From NCBI GenBank assembly GCA_018398805.1, contig JAGFBZ010001895.1, forward strand, positions 2,873,001 through 2,937,000: a DNA stretch of 64,000 bases. The letters are read 5' to 3'. Each line of letters starts with the position of its first letter. Position 1 is the first letter of the stretch. Shown here piece by piece: positions 10,216 to 21,812 of the stretch. Under the pieces are notes generated by a model, which was given only the letters and a program-made list of their open reading frames with translations, was not told where the DNA came from and made no database searches. Both the position numbers and the translations under genes were made by a program. This DNA is from Hirundichthys speculiger. Its lineage: Eukaryota; Chordata; Actinopteri; Beloniformes; Exocoetidae.

Positions 10216-10267
10216 CCATCTGTGTCCTGGAAATTAACATTGACTTTCTTTGCAGAACCAAGGAGCT
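10216..10267 (-). CDS. caskin1: Caskin internal exon (start of ankyrin-repeat region), partial gene
   Basis: On the minus strand a pyrimidine-rich tract and TTTTAG acceptor precede a 52-bp exon, which ends at a consensus donor (GATGG|GTGAGT). The frame starts with the last two bases of a split lysine codon and reads K-LLGSAKKVNVNFQDTDG, ending on a split glycine. I recognise this as the Caskin segment that leads into the first ankyrin repeat: the mammalian CASKIN1 equivalent has LLGS, KK and NVNFQD in the same order. CASKIN proteins are multidomain synaptic/cytoskeletal scaffolds (ankyrin repeats, SH3, tandem SAM) that bind CASK. The exon size and phases fit a small second coding exon. I lean to caskin1 over caskin2 because NVNFQD rather than NVNYQD is present, but paralogue choice is uncertain. 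No neighbouring Caskin exon is found in the window. Confidence 0.82.
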
Positions 10268-10404
10268 CTAAAACACAAATGAAAAGATAAATGAGTTAAT
10301 TTTTGCAACCATTAAATGACAGTAACACCAAACTGCTGCCTGTTTGTGAGCATTGCAGGTGCTAAAGCTAATGTTTATGTTAAAAACATTGTACTATATG
10401 GGTT

Positions 10405-10528
10405 CTGAACTGAACGGGCACAAGGCATACACCCACCTTTGGCCTATGACAGCTGGGACTGGCTCTGGCAGATCCTCTGATCCTGATTAGGAATGATGCG
10501 AGTACAGATAATGGATGGATAAAATCCC
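10405..10528 (+). repeat. dispersed LINE 3'-end/SINE-type repeat
   Basis: A degenerate copy with CATACACCCACCTTTGGCC, GACAGCTGGGACTGGCTC and a final ATAATGGATGGATAA. It has the same block order as the copy at 1815-1950. Confidence 0.6.
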
Positions 10529-10950
10529 TCCAGTGTTTGCTGACCAGATTATTCAACTGATATACCACATTTGGCAAAAAAAAAAAAAAAAAAGCTTATC
10601 ATTACAAATGCTTCATACCAACTTCCATACTCAGTAAGCAGCCACAACACTGGGGCATTTTGCAGCCATTTTTTTTTTTTTTTTTTTGCAGCCATTTTTT
10701 TTTTTAACCTTTGCCTTCTTTGTATATGGTGCCAGTGTACTCTAGAATCAAATGCGGGAATATCTTTCTGACCACTAAAGCCTGACTGAAATTGATTAAA
10801 GACAGAATAATGATTCCAGTCACACCAGCCAATCTTCACAGGAAAGGATGAATAAAAAAATATTCCAAAAAGGCAAATACCTGCTTTTACCAACTCTTAA
10901 CATCTGTTTTCCCAACTCTGTTTGACCATACAACTGACAGATTGGCTGAC

Positions 10951-10981
<31 letters not shown>

Positions 10982-12090
10982 AAAAAAAGATTTCACTGAA
11001 GTCATAATACTGAGGCACTGAACAACTAACCTGCAGATACAGTAAATGGTACACAGATGGCTCTGTCCTTAATAAACACTTAACCAAGTGCTCATTTATA
11101 CCCCTACTGTAAAGTGGCCTGTTGAAACCTGGTGGCACTAATTTTTTTTAAGCTTGCAGAGGATCAGTAAGCTTTGACATGATCAGTTTTTCTTCAGGCC
11201 ATGGAGAGCCTGGTCAGTGTTTGCTACATACACATTACTATGTTACCAATTTAAGGCAAGCATTTATGATGGAGACACTAAAGGACACGCTTCTCTTTTG
11301 AAACCTGTGTGCAAGTACTTTAGCAGCTATATGCAGCAATATGCAGCTCACAGAGACAAACATATAGACCCGGCTTACCAAACTGCCAAAAAGTGTCATT
11401 ACATTTCACTAAAATCAATAATGACAATCTTCAACAGCACAACTGCTACAAGGCTTACATATGCAGACAGAACAACAACCAATCTACTGAGGATCTAGCC
11501 AACGTCTCTTACAGGCAGCACTGACAAGAGTGTTGTATTTTCAGCACCCTATAAACCTAATGCATATTTCAGCAATCATGGCTTAATGATCAGAAGTAGC
11601 CATCGGTCACCTGAAATATGGGTGAACTAATAAAGCTTAAGAACACGAGTGAATCTGATGATTTTGAGCTGTAGCTAAAAGGTTTCTTGCTTTATGTCCA
11701 CCCTTGCTCTGGCCGGTCAGTACTGACAAAGCTAAACTGAAGGTTCACAGAGAAGTCCTATCCCTATAACTGGCAAACAAAAGCAATGTTAATTCTGCTT
11801 TTAATTTGTCTAGTTTTTGTCTCAAAATAAATTACAAATTACAAAGACCCCAGGCAAGTACTGGACTCTGCTTCAATTTGTCTAATCTACTTCAACTTTC
11901 ACATTCATCATATCAGTTCCATCAGTTGAAAGAGCTAACTGGAAGTCAGCTGACTGGGCAAATGGAAGCATGTACTCTTGGAGTTAAACATGTTTCAGAG
12001 GAAAAACATCTTGATCGTATCAAAAATAATGTGGGCTGCAGAGATAATTAGTAAAGCTTTTGGATGATATCTTTCCTTTTTGGATAGGAC
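10529..12090. other. unassigned intronic sequence with homopolymer tracts
   Basis: Contains poly-A (10576-10594), two poly-T tracts separated by GCAGCCA (10670-10706, a small duplication of GCAGCCATTTT) and the C22-A17 tract described separately. No exon or transposon is recognised. Confidence 0.35.
10950..10988. repeat. C22-A17 homopolymer junction
   Basis: Twenty-two consecutive C (10950-10971) are followed directly by seventeen A (10972-10988). Confidence 0.97.
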
Positions 12091-12093
12091 ATC

Positions 12094-12215
12094 TCTTTTC
12101 TATATATAAAAATGTTTCTTTAATTAGGATTTAATAATATTACTTTAATTAATAATATTTGCTCAGGGTCCCTTAAAAGTGCCTAAAGACAATTTAGATA
12201 GTTTTATTGGTCATC
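12094..12215 (+). repeat. LINE/SINE 3'-end fragment
   Basis: The phrases TAATATTTGCTCAGGGTC and AAAGTGCCTAAAGACAATTT parallel ATCATATTTGCTCAGAGGTC and AAAGCATCTAGAGACAATTT at 39620-39690. This is therefore a diverged copy of the same retrotransposon 3' end. Confidence 0.6.
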
Positions 12216-12337
12216 AAAAAATAAAAAATAAAATAAAGTGACAAGCCAAGGCTGAAATCAGAATGGAGTTTCTCTCATCCAATCAGGAAACCATAAAAAA
12301 ATAAAAATAAATTAAAAAAAACGTCTCTTTGTTGTGA

Positions 12338-12482
12338 TGGACCGGCCACTGGGGGGCTATTGCACAAAATCAGGATAAGTGATTACGCCAGGGTATGTCA
12401 GTTGTCCTGGCTGAACTTAGCAGGCTCATCTTAAACATAACTTCATCTTAGCTGCTGCACTAAGTTTATGCTGCAGGGACGT
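12338..12482. mobile_element. PIF/Harbinger-like repeat fragment
   Basis: CACTGGGGGGCTATTGCACAA followed by CAGGATAAGTGATTACGCC and CCTGGCTGAACTTAGCAGGC resembles a repeat I associate with teleost Harbinger elements. Only about 145 bp is recognisable, and no transposase or terminal repeats are seen. The superfamily call is from memory and should be treated as tentative. Confidence 0.45.
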
Positions 12483-13380
12483 CAACATGATCCACTGACT
12501 GGTGCCCCAAACTCTTCGTCTCTCCCTGTCTTTCCTCTTCTTCTCCCTCCTTCCCTCAACTCAACTCAGATTTTACTAACAAGTACCACGTAAACTTCAT
12601 AATGTACTCGATTATGTTTGGAGATTTTTAATTTCTTTTTTTTTGTGCTGTTCCATCCCCCTCCCTTCTGTGTATGTTTGCAGGTCAGAGCTACATGCAG
12701 ACCTGCAGCTCCACCCTCTGATCGTCCCAGTTTACTACCTAGACCTGTCTGTACAGCCGTCGCTGTCTCTGTTGTCGTTTCTGTAGCCAATTACATACTT
12801 ATCATATGAGTTAATCGAACTCTGAGCTCTCCACAGATAAACTGACCTGAAATCCTTGAATGCTGTATCAACTTTTTCCGAAGACTAACAGGGCTGATGA
12901 TGTTATTGCTCACTTATTTGTTGTCTCCATCACAGCTCAGAGAGCCCAGTGACTGGCTCGCTGTCAGAGCAGCGTCACCGCTGAAGCTGCTGACCTCCCT
13001 CATTACATGACACAGCTCATTAGAAGTTTTCTCACAAACAGTGCTGCCTGCTTGCATCTACACACCCTCTAGAGTACCAAAGTAGGACACAAAAAAAGGA
13101 AAGTCAATAAGAGGAGAAAGTTTTATGAGGGTCAAGTTTGTTTAAATACAAATTTACCTGTAAGCACACACTCATATGCGTAGTTGATTGTATTGAATTG
13201 TACTGAGTCCAGTAACATTACTGGACTTGATAATATAAGAGTGACTGCTTCGCCCTAATATTTCATCATCTGCACTTCCTTTTTATATCTCCTGTTATCT
13301 GATGAAGCAAAACTGAGGGGCTGCAAAGATGAGCCGACACTTGGCCATTCTACTGTTTCCCTTGGTCCACTCTCTTTTTC
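12483..13380. other. unassigned intronic sequence
   Basis: Pyrimidine-rich around 12510-12560. No exon with splice sites or known repeat is recognised. Confidence 0.35.
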
Positions 13381-13383
13381 CTC

Positions 13384-13384
<1 letters not shown>

Positions 13385-13426
<42 letters not shown>

Positions 13427-13460
13427 CCGTATGCACACACACTCGCGCACACACACGCGC
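13385..13460. repeat. (CT)n(CA)n compound microsatellite
   Basis: About 13 CT units run directly into CA units, with CGCGCA interruptions to 13460. Confidence 0.95.
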
Positions 13461-13904
13461 TCCCTGTAGGGTGCAGGAAGCAGGACAGTCTCTCTTTTGT
13501 AGAGGAGACAGCTCCCAGCGCCACTGGAAGTGGAACATTGATTTCCTTGCAGCCTATTTCTGGCTGCTGAATGTGGGGATTCACTCAATTTATCATGGAC
13601 ACAAATACAAGAGCTTTTAAATGCAAGTTCCTGATTCTCTGTCTTCGTTGACCCTAAGTCTCATAAGAATCCTTAAATACAGATAAGTGGTGCAGTTGTG
13701 GCAGATGGAAGAGAAGTTCAAAAGGGCCAGAGAAACAGACACAAGGCTTTAATTTTTCACTGATAAGTTCTCCACAATGACTGCCGTTTTCCGGAAAGAG
13801 GAGAATGCTCATATGAGTATGACATCTCTTCTTAAAACCGCAATGTACGATGTCGATGTATGAGTCGGAGCCTGTTCATGGCATTTAATTTAAAGAAACA
13901 AAGG

Positions 13905-14025
13905 TCTTGCCCAAGTGTCCTTGGGCAAGACACTGAACCCAAACTTGCCCCCAGTGGGTCTGGCAGCACCCTGCATGGCAGCTGCTCCCCACTGGTGTGT
14001 GAATGAGAGCATCCATTTACCATCT
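13905..14025 (+). repeat. dispersed fish repeat (CCTTGGGCAAGACACT family)
   Basis: GTGTCCTTGGGCAAGACACT followed by GAACCCAAACTTGCCCCCAG and CACTGGTGTGTGAATGAGAG is a common teleost repeat phrase. Only one copy is seen here. It overlaps a small inverted repeat (CTTGCCCAAG...CTTGGGCAAG) at about 13907-13930. Confidence 0.6.
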
Positions 14026-14479
14026 CTCCATGTTGTCAAGTTGAAACATTGTCATCTACTTCTTTTTTACCCTCTTCTTCTTCTTTGTGGTACTGTGTTT
14101 ATTGTCTTTTTTTTTAATCGCAATTTCAAGTGCTAACTTAAACTTTGCAAGTTAATGAGCCCCCCTCCAGCTTCTTTCAAATATTTCACAATAAAAGCAT
14201 GTTTTTAAGAAATGAATGGTGTATGCCCATTGAAATGCTCGGGGGCTCATAATTTGAAAAGGATGCAGACCGCGTTAAGTTTGTATTAACACTGTCATGC
14301 AGTGACTTCAACAATGTGAACAGGTGCATGATTTCTTTTTAAAATACAATGAATTACACTTGTGAAAGAGAAAAAGAAGGTCATGTTGTTCTCTGTAGTT
14401 TAGGTAGATAAAGGTCTTGGTGACATTTGGGTAATATAATAATCTATTTCTATACATTTCTTTTTAAAAAATACATTTT

Positions 14480-14566
14480 TTTAAATATATACCCACTGAC
14501 CCGTTACAACTACACCACGGACCACTAGGGGTCCGCGGACCCCTGGTTGAGAATCACTGCCCTATG
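14480..14566 (-). mobile_element. hAT-type element end
   Basis: The complement reads GGCAGTGATTCTCAACCAGG followed by GGTCCGCGGACCCCTAGTGG. This CAGTG(A/G)TTCTCAACC terminus is characteristic of hAT/Charlie-like elements. It contains an exact 18-bp palindrome AGGGGTCCGCGGACCCCT (about 14527-14544). The other end was not located. Confidence 0.6.
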
Positions 14567-17500
14567 CCAGTCTCTTGTCTGACTTCCTGCCAGCTCAATC
14601 TTCTGGATGTAAATGGCCCATCCATGGCTGAGCACCAAAATAAACTTGAAGGAGTATTTCTAGCATCATGAGAGCAATTTTCTTGACTAAAAACAAATGT
14701 GTCAGCATGCGTCTCCCTCAGAGAAGCATCTGTTTGAACGTTGGACAAATTGAGTTACCTCTTTTCTCTGTTTGCACAGCCAAGCATCACCTCAAAATGG
14801 TAAAAGTAGAGAAAGCTTTGATGCTGAAGAATTTTCAAAGCTGTGCTGAAAAGTCTATCATGTCTTTGATTTACATAAAAATGCAGTTTATGACTCCTAA
14901 CAGCAGCAAATGCTTAAAACTGTTCAGTGTGGTTTAATCCGGTAAGTTTAGTAACACATGATGCGCTTCAGTGTATTAACTCACACTGCATGAGTAAGTA
15001 GGCCGATACTGGGACTGCTGCAACTTCTAGAAAAAAAGTCCAAGCCACAACGACACATATAAACATGGTGTTGGATATTTCATGTCAAAATCATTGTGTC
15101 CCTGCCTTTTGTGTGTGCTTGCTCAGAAATGTTGGAGAGCATCATAGGGAACATTCACAACAAACAGTGCAACCATGGTAATGGAGAAGCCATTTAGCTC
15201 CAAAACACTGCAGTACTCCTCAGGGCTGCAGTCTCACTGCACAAATACACACACATGCACACACACACACGCATGCACGCACATGCACGAACACACACAC
15301 ATGCACGCACACAAAATAATATGTATTTTGAAAAGAGAATACACACATTAACACACATGCATAAAAACAGCTTATTCAAACAAGTGAATAGCTAAACCAT
15401 CTGTCTTCCCTCTCCCCGTTTGCTTCACATAACAGCTGTGAGACTGGACAATGCACTTGTTATCAAATTGTTTCCTATAATTTAGTAAACCTGCATGAGC
15501 AGAGGACAGCGCCAGTAGTTCAAACCCAAATTAAATTTAGAAGGATATAGTTTAATGAGAAGACCTTTCAGAATCAAGCACCCATTCACTTTGAGATTTC
15601 TGGGACTTGATGGGAAGTCTGAAAATAAATTTTCCCAGAGAGTCATAACTTTTGTGAAACAGCTGGAGGCAAGAAATCTTAAGAGGAAAAAAAAAATCAC
15701 AAAAATCTAATACCATATAGTCAATTAAAAGTTGAAGCCAGCAGTGGTTTAAGAGGTTTTTCTATTTATGCCAGTTTGGACTGCCTTTACTTTAATGATG
15801 AATGAAGACAACTAAACAAAAGAAAGAAGAAGAGTGAAAAACGTTTTAGGAAGTGTATCCTGTTATTTGTATGTGGTTTTTCTTCTCAGTCTACCAGCAT
15901 TTGCTAATGCAACAACCTGGTGCTTTTTTTCTTGTTTGTTTTGTAGGATGTAATCCTGGCTGGGCTTTCAGTAATGTGCACTTGCATGCGTGTGTGTGTG
16001 CATATGTGTGTGTGTTCGTGTGTGCGTGTGTGTGTGAATTCACTTCTAAAGCATCATGTATGCAAGAGGAAGCATGTGTGCAAGAAAAGGTCAGAAGTAT
16101 CCAGATGCCAAGGATCAAACACAGTCAGAATGTAAAACTTGGGGAAGATTATTCATAGTCTACTGACTCTTTTTTCTTGCCCGCAGCCAAACTGAGCTAA
16201 TTTTATCATCATGAGAGAGGAAAAAAAGAACAGAGTGAGTGCTTCTCTTAATGCACTCTTTTATGCAACATCTCTGAGTCTAGTTAATAATTTTTAAAGA
16301 TGGGAATTTATTGACCGATGACATCACGTTATTGTATATTACATTCCAGAGACAAAAGAAAGATTTCTCAGCAACATTAGCTTATGTTTTCAGTTCTGTC
16401 TCTTCTTCTTCTTCCTCTCCGTACTTGTTTTCCAGTCCTTTCCTCCTCTCCCTCTCCCTGGCAGTGATGGTGGAAAACAGCACACCAGCCGCTGGAGTGC
16501 TTTCTGAAAGGAGACCTGTTTTCTTGGCTCTGATCGATCTGTCTCCATTCCCTCCCTCCTCTGACTGTTTCTTTCACCTTTCTAGTTCACTTTTATTCTC
16601 TCCTCAGTTCTCTGAACATCCCTGCCTCCAAATCTGCAAATGTGAAAGGTGAACGCACCTCCTTTTCTGTCATTCAACCCTTTTTCCTGTTTCATGAAGA
16701 AACTGCATTGGCATGCGTAAGATCAGCATCAGTCTTCTTGTATTTCTATCCTGTTAATAATTTATAGTAATAATAATAGAACTCCATTTATCTCCATTTA
16801 TCTCCATTATCTCAAATAAAATTGTGAATGTTGTAAAAGTACATTTTTCATGACAGTTTAAGCCCTCTTTTCAAATGCAAAACTCAAGAAATATCCCTCA
16901 TCTATTCCTCTTATTTAGGTGTTCAGGCATCGTGTGGCCCTCCGTTATATTACACACTGAGGTTACTCCGAAAGAAGAGGAGAAACATGTAGCAACAAAA
17001 CAAATGTGTTGTCACAAATGCAAACTTTAGCAAAGACCAGAGGTGAAAGTAGGCCACAATGGCCAGAAACTACATTCGAGAAAGGGTTTTTTTTTTTTTT
17101 TTTTGAGAGAAGAAGAGGGCAGCTGCTTGCTCAAAGACTCACATTTAAAAAAAAAAAAAAAATAAATAGCACCTTCAGCAAGAAATATTATGTCATTCTC
17201 AAAAATACATTGCCTCATTATTAACAGCATCTAAGATCAATTCTAGTCCACATCCAAAAGGCTTGCTAAAGTAAGCAATGTCAGCATACTTCATACTTCA
17301 TTAAATTTTAAAAGTAGGTAAGTAAATCCAGGAGACTGGCACATAAATTGCCTCCTTACTAAAACCTCGCTCTGGATTCACGAACGGTGCATAAAGTTCA
17401 GATTTGCTCATAATATCATGTTTATGAATTCTGCTTCACTGGAAGCTGTAGGTGAGCTTGAGAAGCGCATTAATTAGCATAAACCTTTTGAGGGACCACC

Positions 17501-18534
17501 ATATAAGGAGGTGAAAAGGTGCAGACGAGCCGAGACTAACACAGGATTTGGAAACCGTCGGGTAAACTGGTAATCTCACAAATCCAGCTGAGGCAGCACT
17601 GGCAAGTGCTCCGCTTTTGAAATACTGTTAATGAGACCTGAGGTCATAGACATTTTTTTTTTTTTATTATTAAATAAAAATAAAAATAAAAACAGACAAC
17701 AGCTCCTCCTGTGACCATGGCTGTGCTGTATAATGGCCAAGATGTGTGCGTCTGTCAGCAGATCAACCCATTGACACTTTAACACAATCTGAAGCTGAAA
17801 TATGCAAAATGCCAACTGATCAAGATAAACTTGTGATATTTGATAATGTATTTTCATGTTTAAAATACATGGTTTAAAGGTTTACAAGGTATCAGCACAA
17901 AATAACAGCATATATAAGGGATTAACGTTGTATAGTCTGAGAATGACAGACAATATTTTTCATCACTACACAAGCTTTACACGCGGTCAGAGGCTGGAGT
18001 AGGTTTTGTTTGTCCCTACAAAAACTTCGGAACTACTAAAATTTTCATGAATGCTGAAACAAACACATTTTTCTCCACTCACAAGTTTATGCACACATCT
18101 GTATTACTCACATTTCACGAATAAAGCCTAATGTCTCCATTGACTGCTAACATGTAGTTCCTGTACCTCATTGGATGCTACAGTCACAGAGGCGTGATCT
18201 ATATTTATTAGTCAACCAATTTAACTGTGTGCCTCCAAGGGAGGTGATTTGTACATGTACTCTCACACATGTAACACAATTTCCTCCTAACAATAATACA
18301 ATAATACAGTAATAACAGTAACAACAGATCTTTAACTCAACCACATTAACACTCATTCTTGTGTTGAGTCGGACTCCATCCACTGAATATTTCCATTCCC
18401 CACAATCCATGAATGTTGAGAGCATGTAAGAACCCTCACCCTTTGTGATTGACAGAATAAAAAAATATTTAAAAAAAAAAAAAAAAGATACAGACAGTTG
18501 TTGAAAGAAGAGGGGATGTTACACAATTTTCCAT
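14567..18534. other. unassigned intronic sequence with CA/GT microsatellites
   Basis: CA-rich repeats lie at 15244-15313, a GT-rich tract at 15985-16037, poly-T at 17087-17104 and poly-A at 17148-17162. A small triplication of CTCCATTTAT occurs at about 16782-16808. No splice-flanked exon or transposon family is recognised in these 4 kb. Confidence 0.4.
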
Positions 18535-18680
18535 GAAATGGTAAAACGTCTCACTTTAAACATCTGTTCTTTGTGTTCTTTTTGGAATAAAATATGGGTT
18601 TATGATATTTTCAAATTGCATTCTATTTTTAATCTAAATTTTACAGTGTCCCAACTTTTTTGGAACTGGGGTTTTACAGG
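18535..18680 (+). mobile_element. DNA-transposon 3' end (CCCAACTTTTTTGGAA type)
   Basis: GAAATGGTAAAACGTCTCAC, a TGTTCTTTTTGGAATAAAAT phrase and the terminal TTTACAGTGTCCCAACTTTT...GGAACTGGGGTT form a familiar teleost repeat terminus. A second, more diverged copy of the same end is at 55105-55260 on the same strand. The superfamily is not assigned. Confidence 0.55.
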
Positions 18681-19160
18681 GACTGTGAAAAACTGTCACA
18701 CATGGCAGAGTTAGTGTTAGAGAAGTAATCTTCCAAGCATACAAATCATCATCATTATGATAATAAGCGTACATCGTCATGTACGAAGTGCATAGTTCCA
18801 CAGACTAAGATGTCACATTTGAACATCGTCACAGAGTGAGAACCACTCAAGAAGAACAAGGAACATGCAACTGAATTTTTATTCATTTTGTCATTTTGAC
18901 TGCGTGTGATTTTTACATTGTGATCTTTGTTTTGAATTGTACACTTCATTTTGTTCATAGTGTTTACTGAGTCTCTGGTCTGGGGGGTGTTGCCGTGGTA
19001 ATTTGTGGGGTCCTGTAGAGAGACTGTGGTCTGGAAATGTGGGTGGCTGGTCCTGGGTGAGTGTGGCAGTGCCAAAGGTGTTTGGTGTTTTGATATTTGG
19101 GTATTTAGATATTTATCATTTAAATAGGTACTTACTGTTTTTTTTTTTTTTTTAATTATT
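18681..19160. other. unassigned sequence
   Basis: A long open frame on the minus strand here (18755-19189) runs through low-complexity asparagine/lysine-rich sequence. It looks fortuitous. No repeat family is assigned. Confidence 0.35.
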
Positions 19161-19164
19161 TTAT

Positions 19165-19228
19165 TTTTGTAAAGCAGGCCTGAGGGCATGAAAAGCGCTG
19201 TATAAATAAAGTTTGATTTGATTTGATG
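19165..19228 (+). repeat. L2/CR1-group LINE 3' tail
   Basis: GCATGAAAAGCGCTGTATAA followed by ATAAAGTTTGATTTGATTTG. The AAAGCGCTxTATAAATAAAGTTTG phrase with a (TTTGA)n tail is a typical fish L2-group LINE 3' terminus. Only the last ~60 bp is present. Confidence 0.75.
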
Positions 19229-21534
19229 TCATTTGTGACCGTGACATTGTTCCACATAAGCTGAGTCTCTGAATTTAGAGAGGAAAGGAGTGTGGAAAAC
19301 ATAGGCACTGTCAGGTTTCTGAACCTTTATTATGAAACAGCAACATTTACAGTATGAATAAAGTCTTATGTAACTCTACAGATAAGTGTCTCCACTTTGG
19401 TTTTCCAGTGCTGTTGGAACCCTTTTAGTGTAGCGATTGTGATAAATTTAAGGTTCAGCCCACCCATGTCGACCCTCTAATATCACTGGTGACGCTGGTA
19501 TACTTGAAACTGAGCCTTAATACGGCAGGAGTTGTGTCAATGACCAACACGTGTAAAGTCTGTGTAGTTTGGAAGGTAGCCTTAGAGAATAAATAATATT
19601 ACTCACTTGGATGTATGAAGAAACATCTAACTGAGTGAATCAGCTGCCCGTCTTACTAATAAGTAGTATATGCATGTGATTCATCAATCTTTCAATCGAC
19701 CTTCTTGGTTTCATCAAAACATTTTTGCTGAATTCAGAAACCTAACTATAAATAGTTCATGTAAATCATTTATCTAAATAGTTAGTAGCAGGTAACACAC
19801 ACACACACACACATCATTCGCTTACATCTCACAGAACTGAATTCACTTTGAGTCTGGAAGTCTGGAATTAATCCTGATCATTCACTCGTACTGTGCAGTT
19901 ACAAAGGCCTTTATGAGCATTTGACAAAATATTAACATATTTATGCATTTTTGCATACGCCTCACCAACTTGCATATGTTGGCTACTGATGTCTTATTTT
20001 ACTGCATTTTCAAGACAAAGAGCATGCTGGGATATTCAAAAGTAGGCTGATAGATCAAATGTGCATTGCTTCTGGAACTGAGTGTATTATCAGAGCGGAA
20101 ATCCAGTGACGAACTATGTAGTCGTGGGAACTGGAGATAATTTCAGTGTCAGTCCCACATCTGTTGCTGTGTCCATCCAGCAACACTTGGAGGTAAAGCA
20201 GGTCATACTGTCCAGAATATATGGCTGTTTGACCCAAAATCTCAAAAAGTGTAACATCTTTGCAGTGTTTCTTCTTTAAGAAAAACAAACATATATATAC
20301 TTAGACAACTTAAGAAGTGGAACTTATCACTATTTAAGTACCCATCCTATGTAAAGGGTTGAGGCCGATGCAATCAAGGTAGCCAATGGCCAATCCATGA
20401 TGCTGATTTTCTTTCCTTTCTGATTAATTAAATGTACAGGACTTTTAAGGATAATAAAATAAACCTCACTATCAACAACGTCCCAGTTGGAGGAAGCGGT
20501 TTGGGGAAACGGTTTCCCCCAACTCCAAAAACACGCATGCTATTGTCAGTTTGCTGGTGATTCAAAACTGAAGAAAATATGAGCACAAGTTTATATCAGT
20601 GTGTCAACACTAAGATGGAGCTGTAGCCAGTCCAGGTGTACCCTGCCTCCTGTCCAATGTCAGCTGAGATTATAAATGATGAATAGATGGAGTTTTCCTC
20701 ATCGGTATCCTGCTTCTAACCCTAACCCACTACACAATCTAAGGGGTTATGATGAAATTACGGCATCCAGTAAATTACGCAAACTCACCTTACACATGCA
20801 TTTAATGTTGTGTGCCAGTAAAACCTTGTTGTTTATGCATGTTTGGGAGCTTTGACCACAATTTTACTATTAAAAAAAAAAAAAAATTGTAAACTGTTAA
20901 GCAAAATGCTCAAATCAAAAGCTGAGGTTGTGTGCCCTACGTCTAACAAACCTACTCAGTTGGAGCAATGTTTAACATAAACGCATACATGCAGTCAACA
21001 CCTCACTCCTGCAAAGCCTCCCGCAGAGAAAATCAGGAAAATACTGATTTCCTCATACTGCTGCAAGCCTTCATCCCAACTCTCCTTCCCTCCGTACACA
21101 CAAACACAGAAGTGCACATTCACACTCACATGCAAGGAGCACTGGGTTGCATAGAGGTGGTTGCTAGGTAACAAGCATCTTCACTCTTCCTACACATGGA
21201 AATGTGAGCTGTACACACTAAAAACACAAGGAATCAGAACCATATGCAACCACACACACAGAAAGAAATCCAGATTGCTGCAGTGAAAGTGGTGACAGTG
21301 ACGGTGTCACATCGTTATCTCTTCATATAAACCATCTCCGAAAACAACTGTGGTTCTAAACAATTAAACACACTTGTATCTAAATAACTGAACTTATCAG
21401 CTGGGCTGTAGATAACTATGAACCATGCATGTGGTTCTGATGCCCAAAACAGCTAAACTGCTTCCTTTCAGTGTGGAGGATTCTCACCCTATCTCTAGTC
21501 CACCAACCTTGAGGAGGAATCTCGTTTAAGCCAC
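19229..21534. other. unassigned intronic sequence
   Basis: Contains a (CA)n run at 19794-19812. A weak copy of the GTCCAGGTGTACCCTGCC / CAATGTCAGCTGAGAT repeat lies at about 20613-20690, and poly-A at 20872-20885. A short inverted repeat is at about 20495-20520 (GGTTTGGGGAAACGG...CCC). No exon is recognised. Confidence 0.4.
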
Positions 21535-21539
21535 ATGTA

Positions 21540-21812
21540 TCCGCAATCTCATTCTTTGGTCACTACCCACAGTTTGTGGCCACAGGTGAGAGCAGAAACA
21601 GAGTTTGACAGTAAACAGAGATCTTGCCTTTTGGCTCAACTCTCTCTTCACCACAAAAGACGAGTAGAGAATCTGAACCACTGCAGACACAGCACTGATC
21701 CTCCTGTCAGCCTCATCCTTTCATCCTGTTTCATTCTTCCCTTACTTGTGAACAAGACGCCAACATCCTTAGACTCCTCTACCTGAGGCAGAACCTCAGT
21801 TTTAATGGCCAG
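21540..21812 (-). mobile_element. Rex3 3' ORF fragment
   Basis: The minus-strand frames read EVLPQVEESKDVGVLFTSKG, then GRMKQDERM, then ELSQKARSLFTVKLCFCSHL. This is the post-catalytic region of the Rex3 reverse transcriptase: compare ELSQKARFSVYLSIEW in the copy at 2735-4555. The frame is broken more than once and both flanks are missing, so it is a short internal fossil. Confidence 0.8.

Noticed and set aside
12566..12809. exon-like segment with CTTCTGTGTATGTTTGCAG acceptor (12665-12683)
   Set aside because: The acceptor looks fair, but the following frames show no known protein and no donor with a consistent frame.
14668..14937. 89-codon plus-strand frame
   Set aside because: No domain, no splice or retroelement support. 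Length is expected by chance in this much sequence.
18755..19189. 144-codon minus-strand open frame
   Set aside because: Asparagine/lysine/threonine-rich reading through AT-rich and poly-A sequence. No family resemblance.
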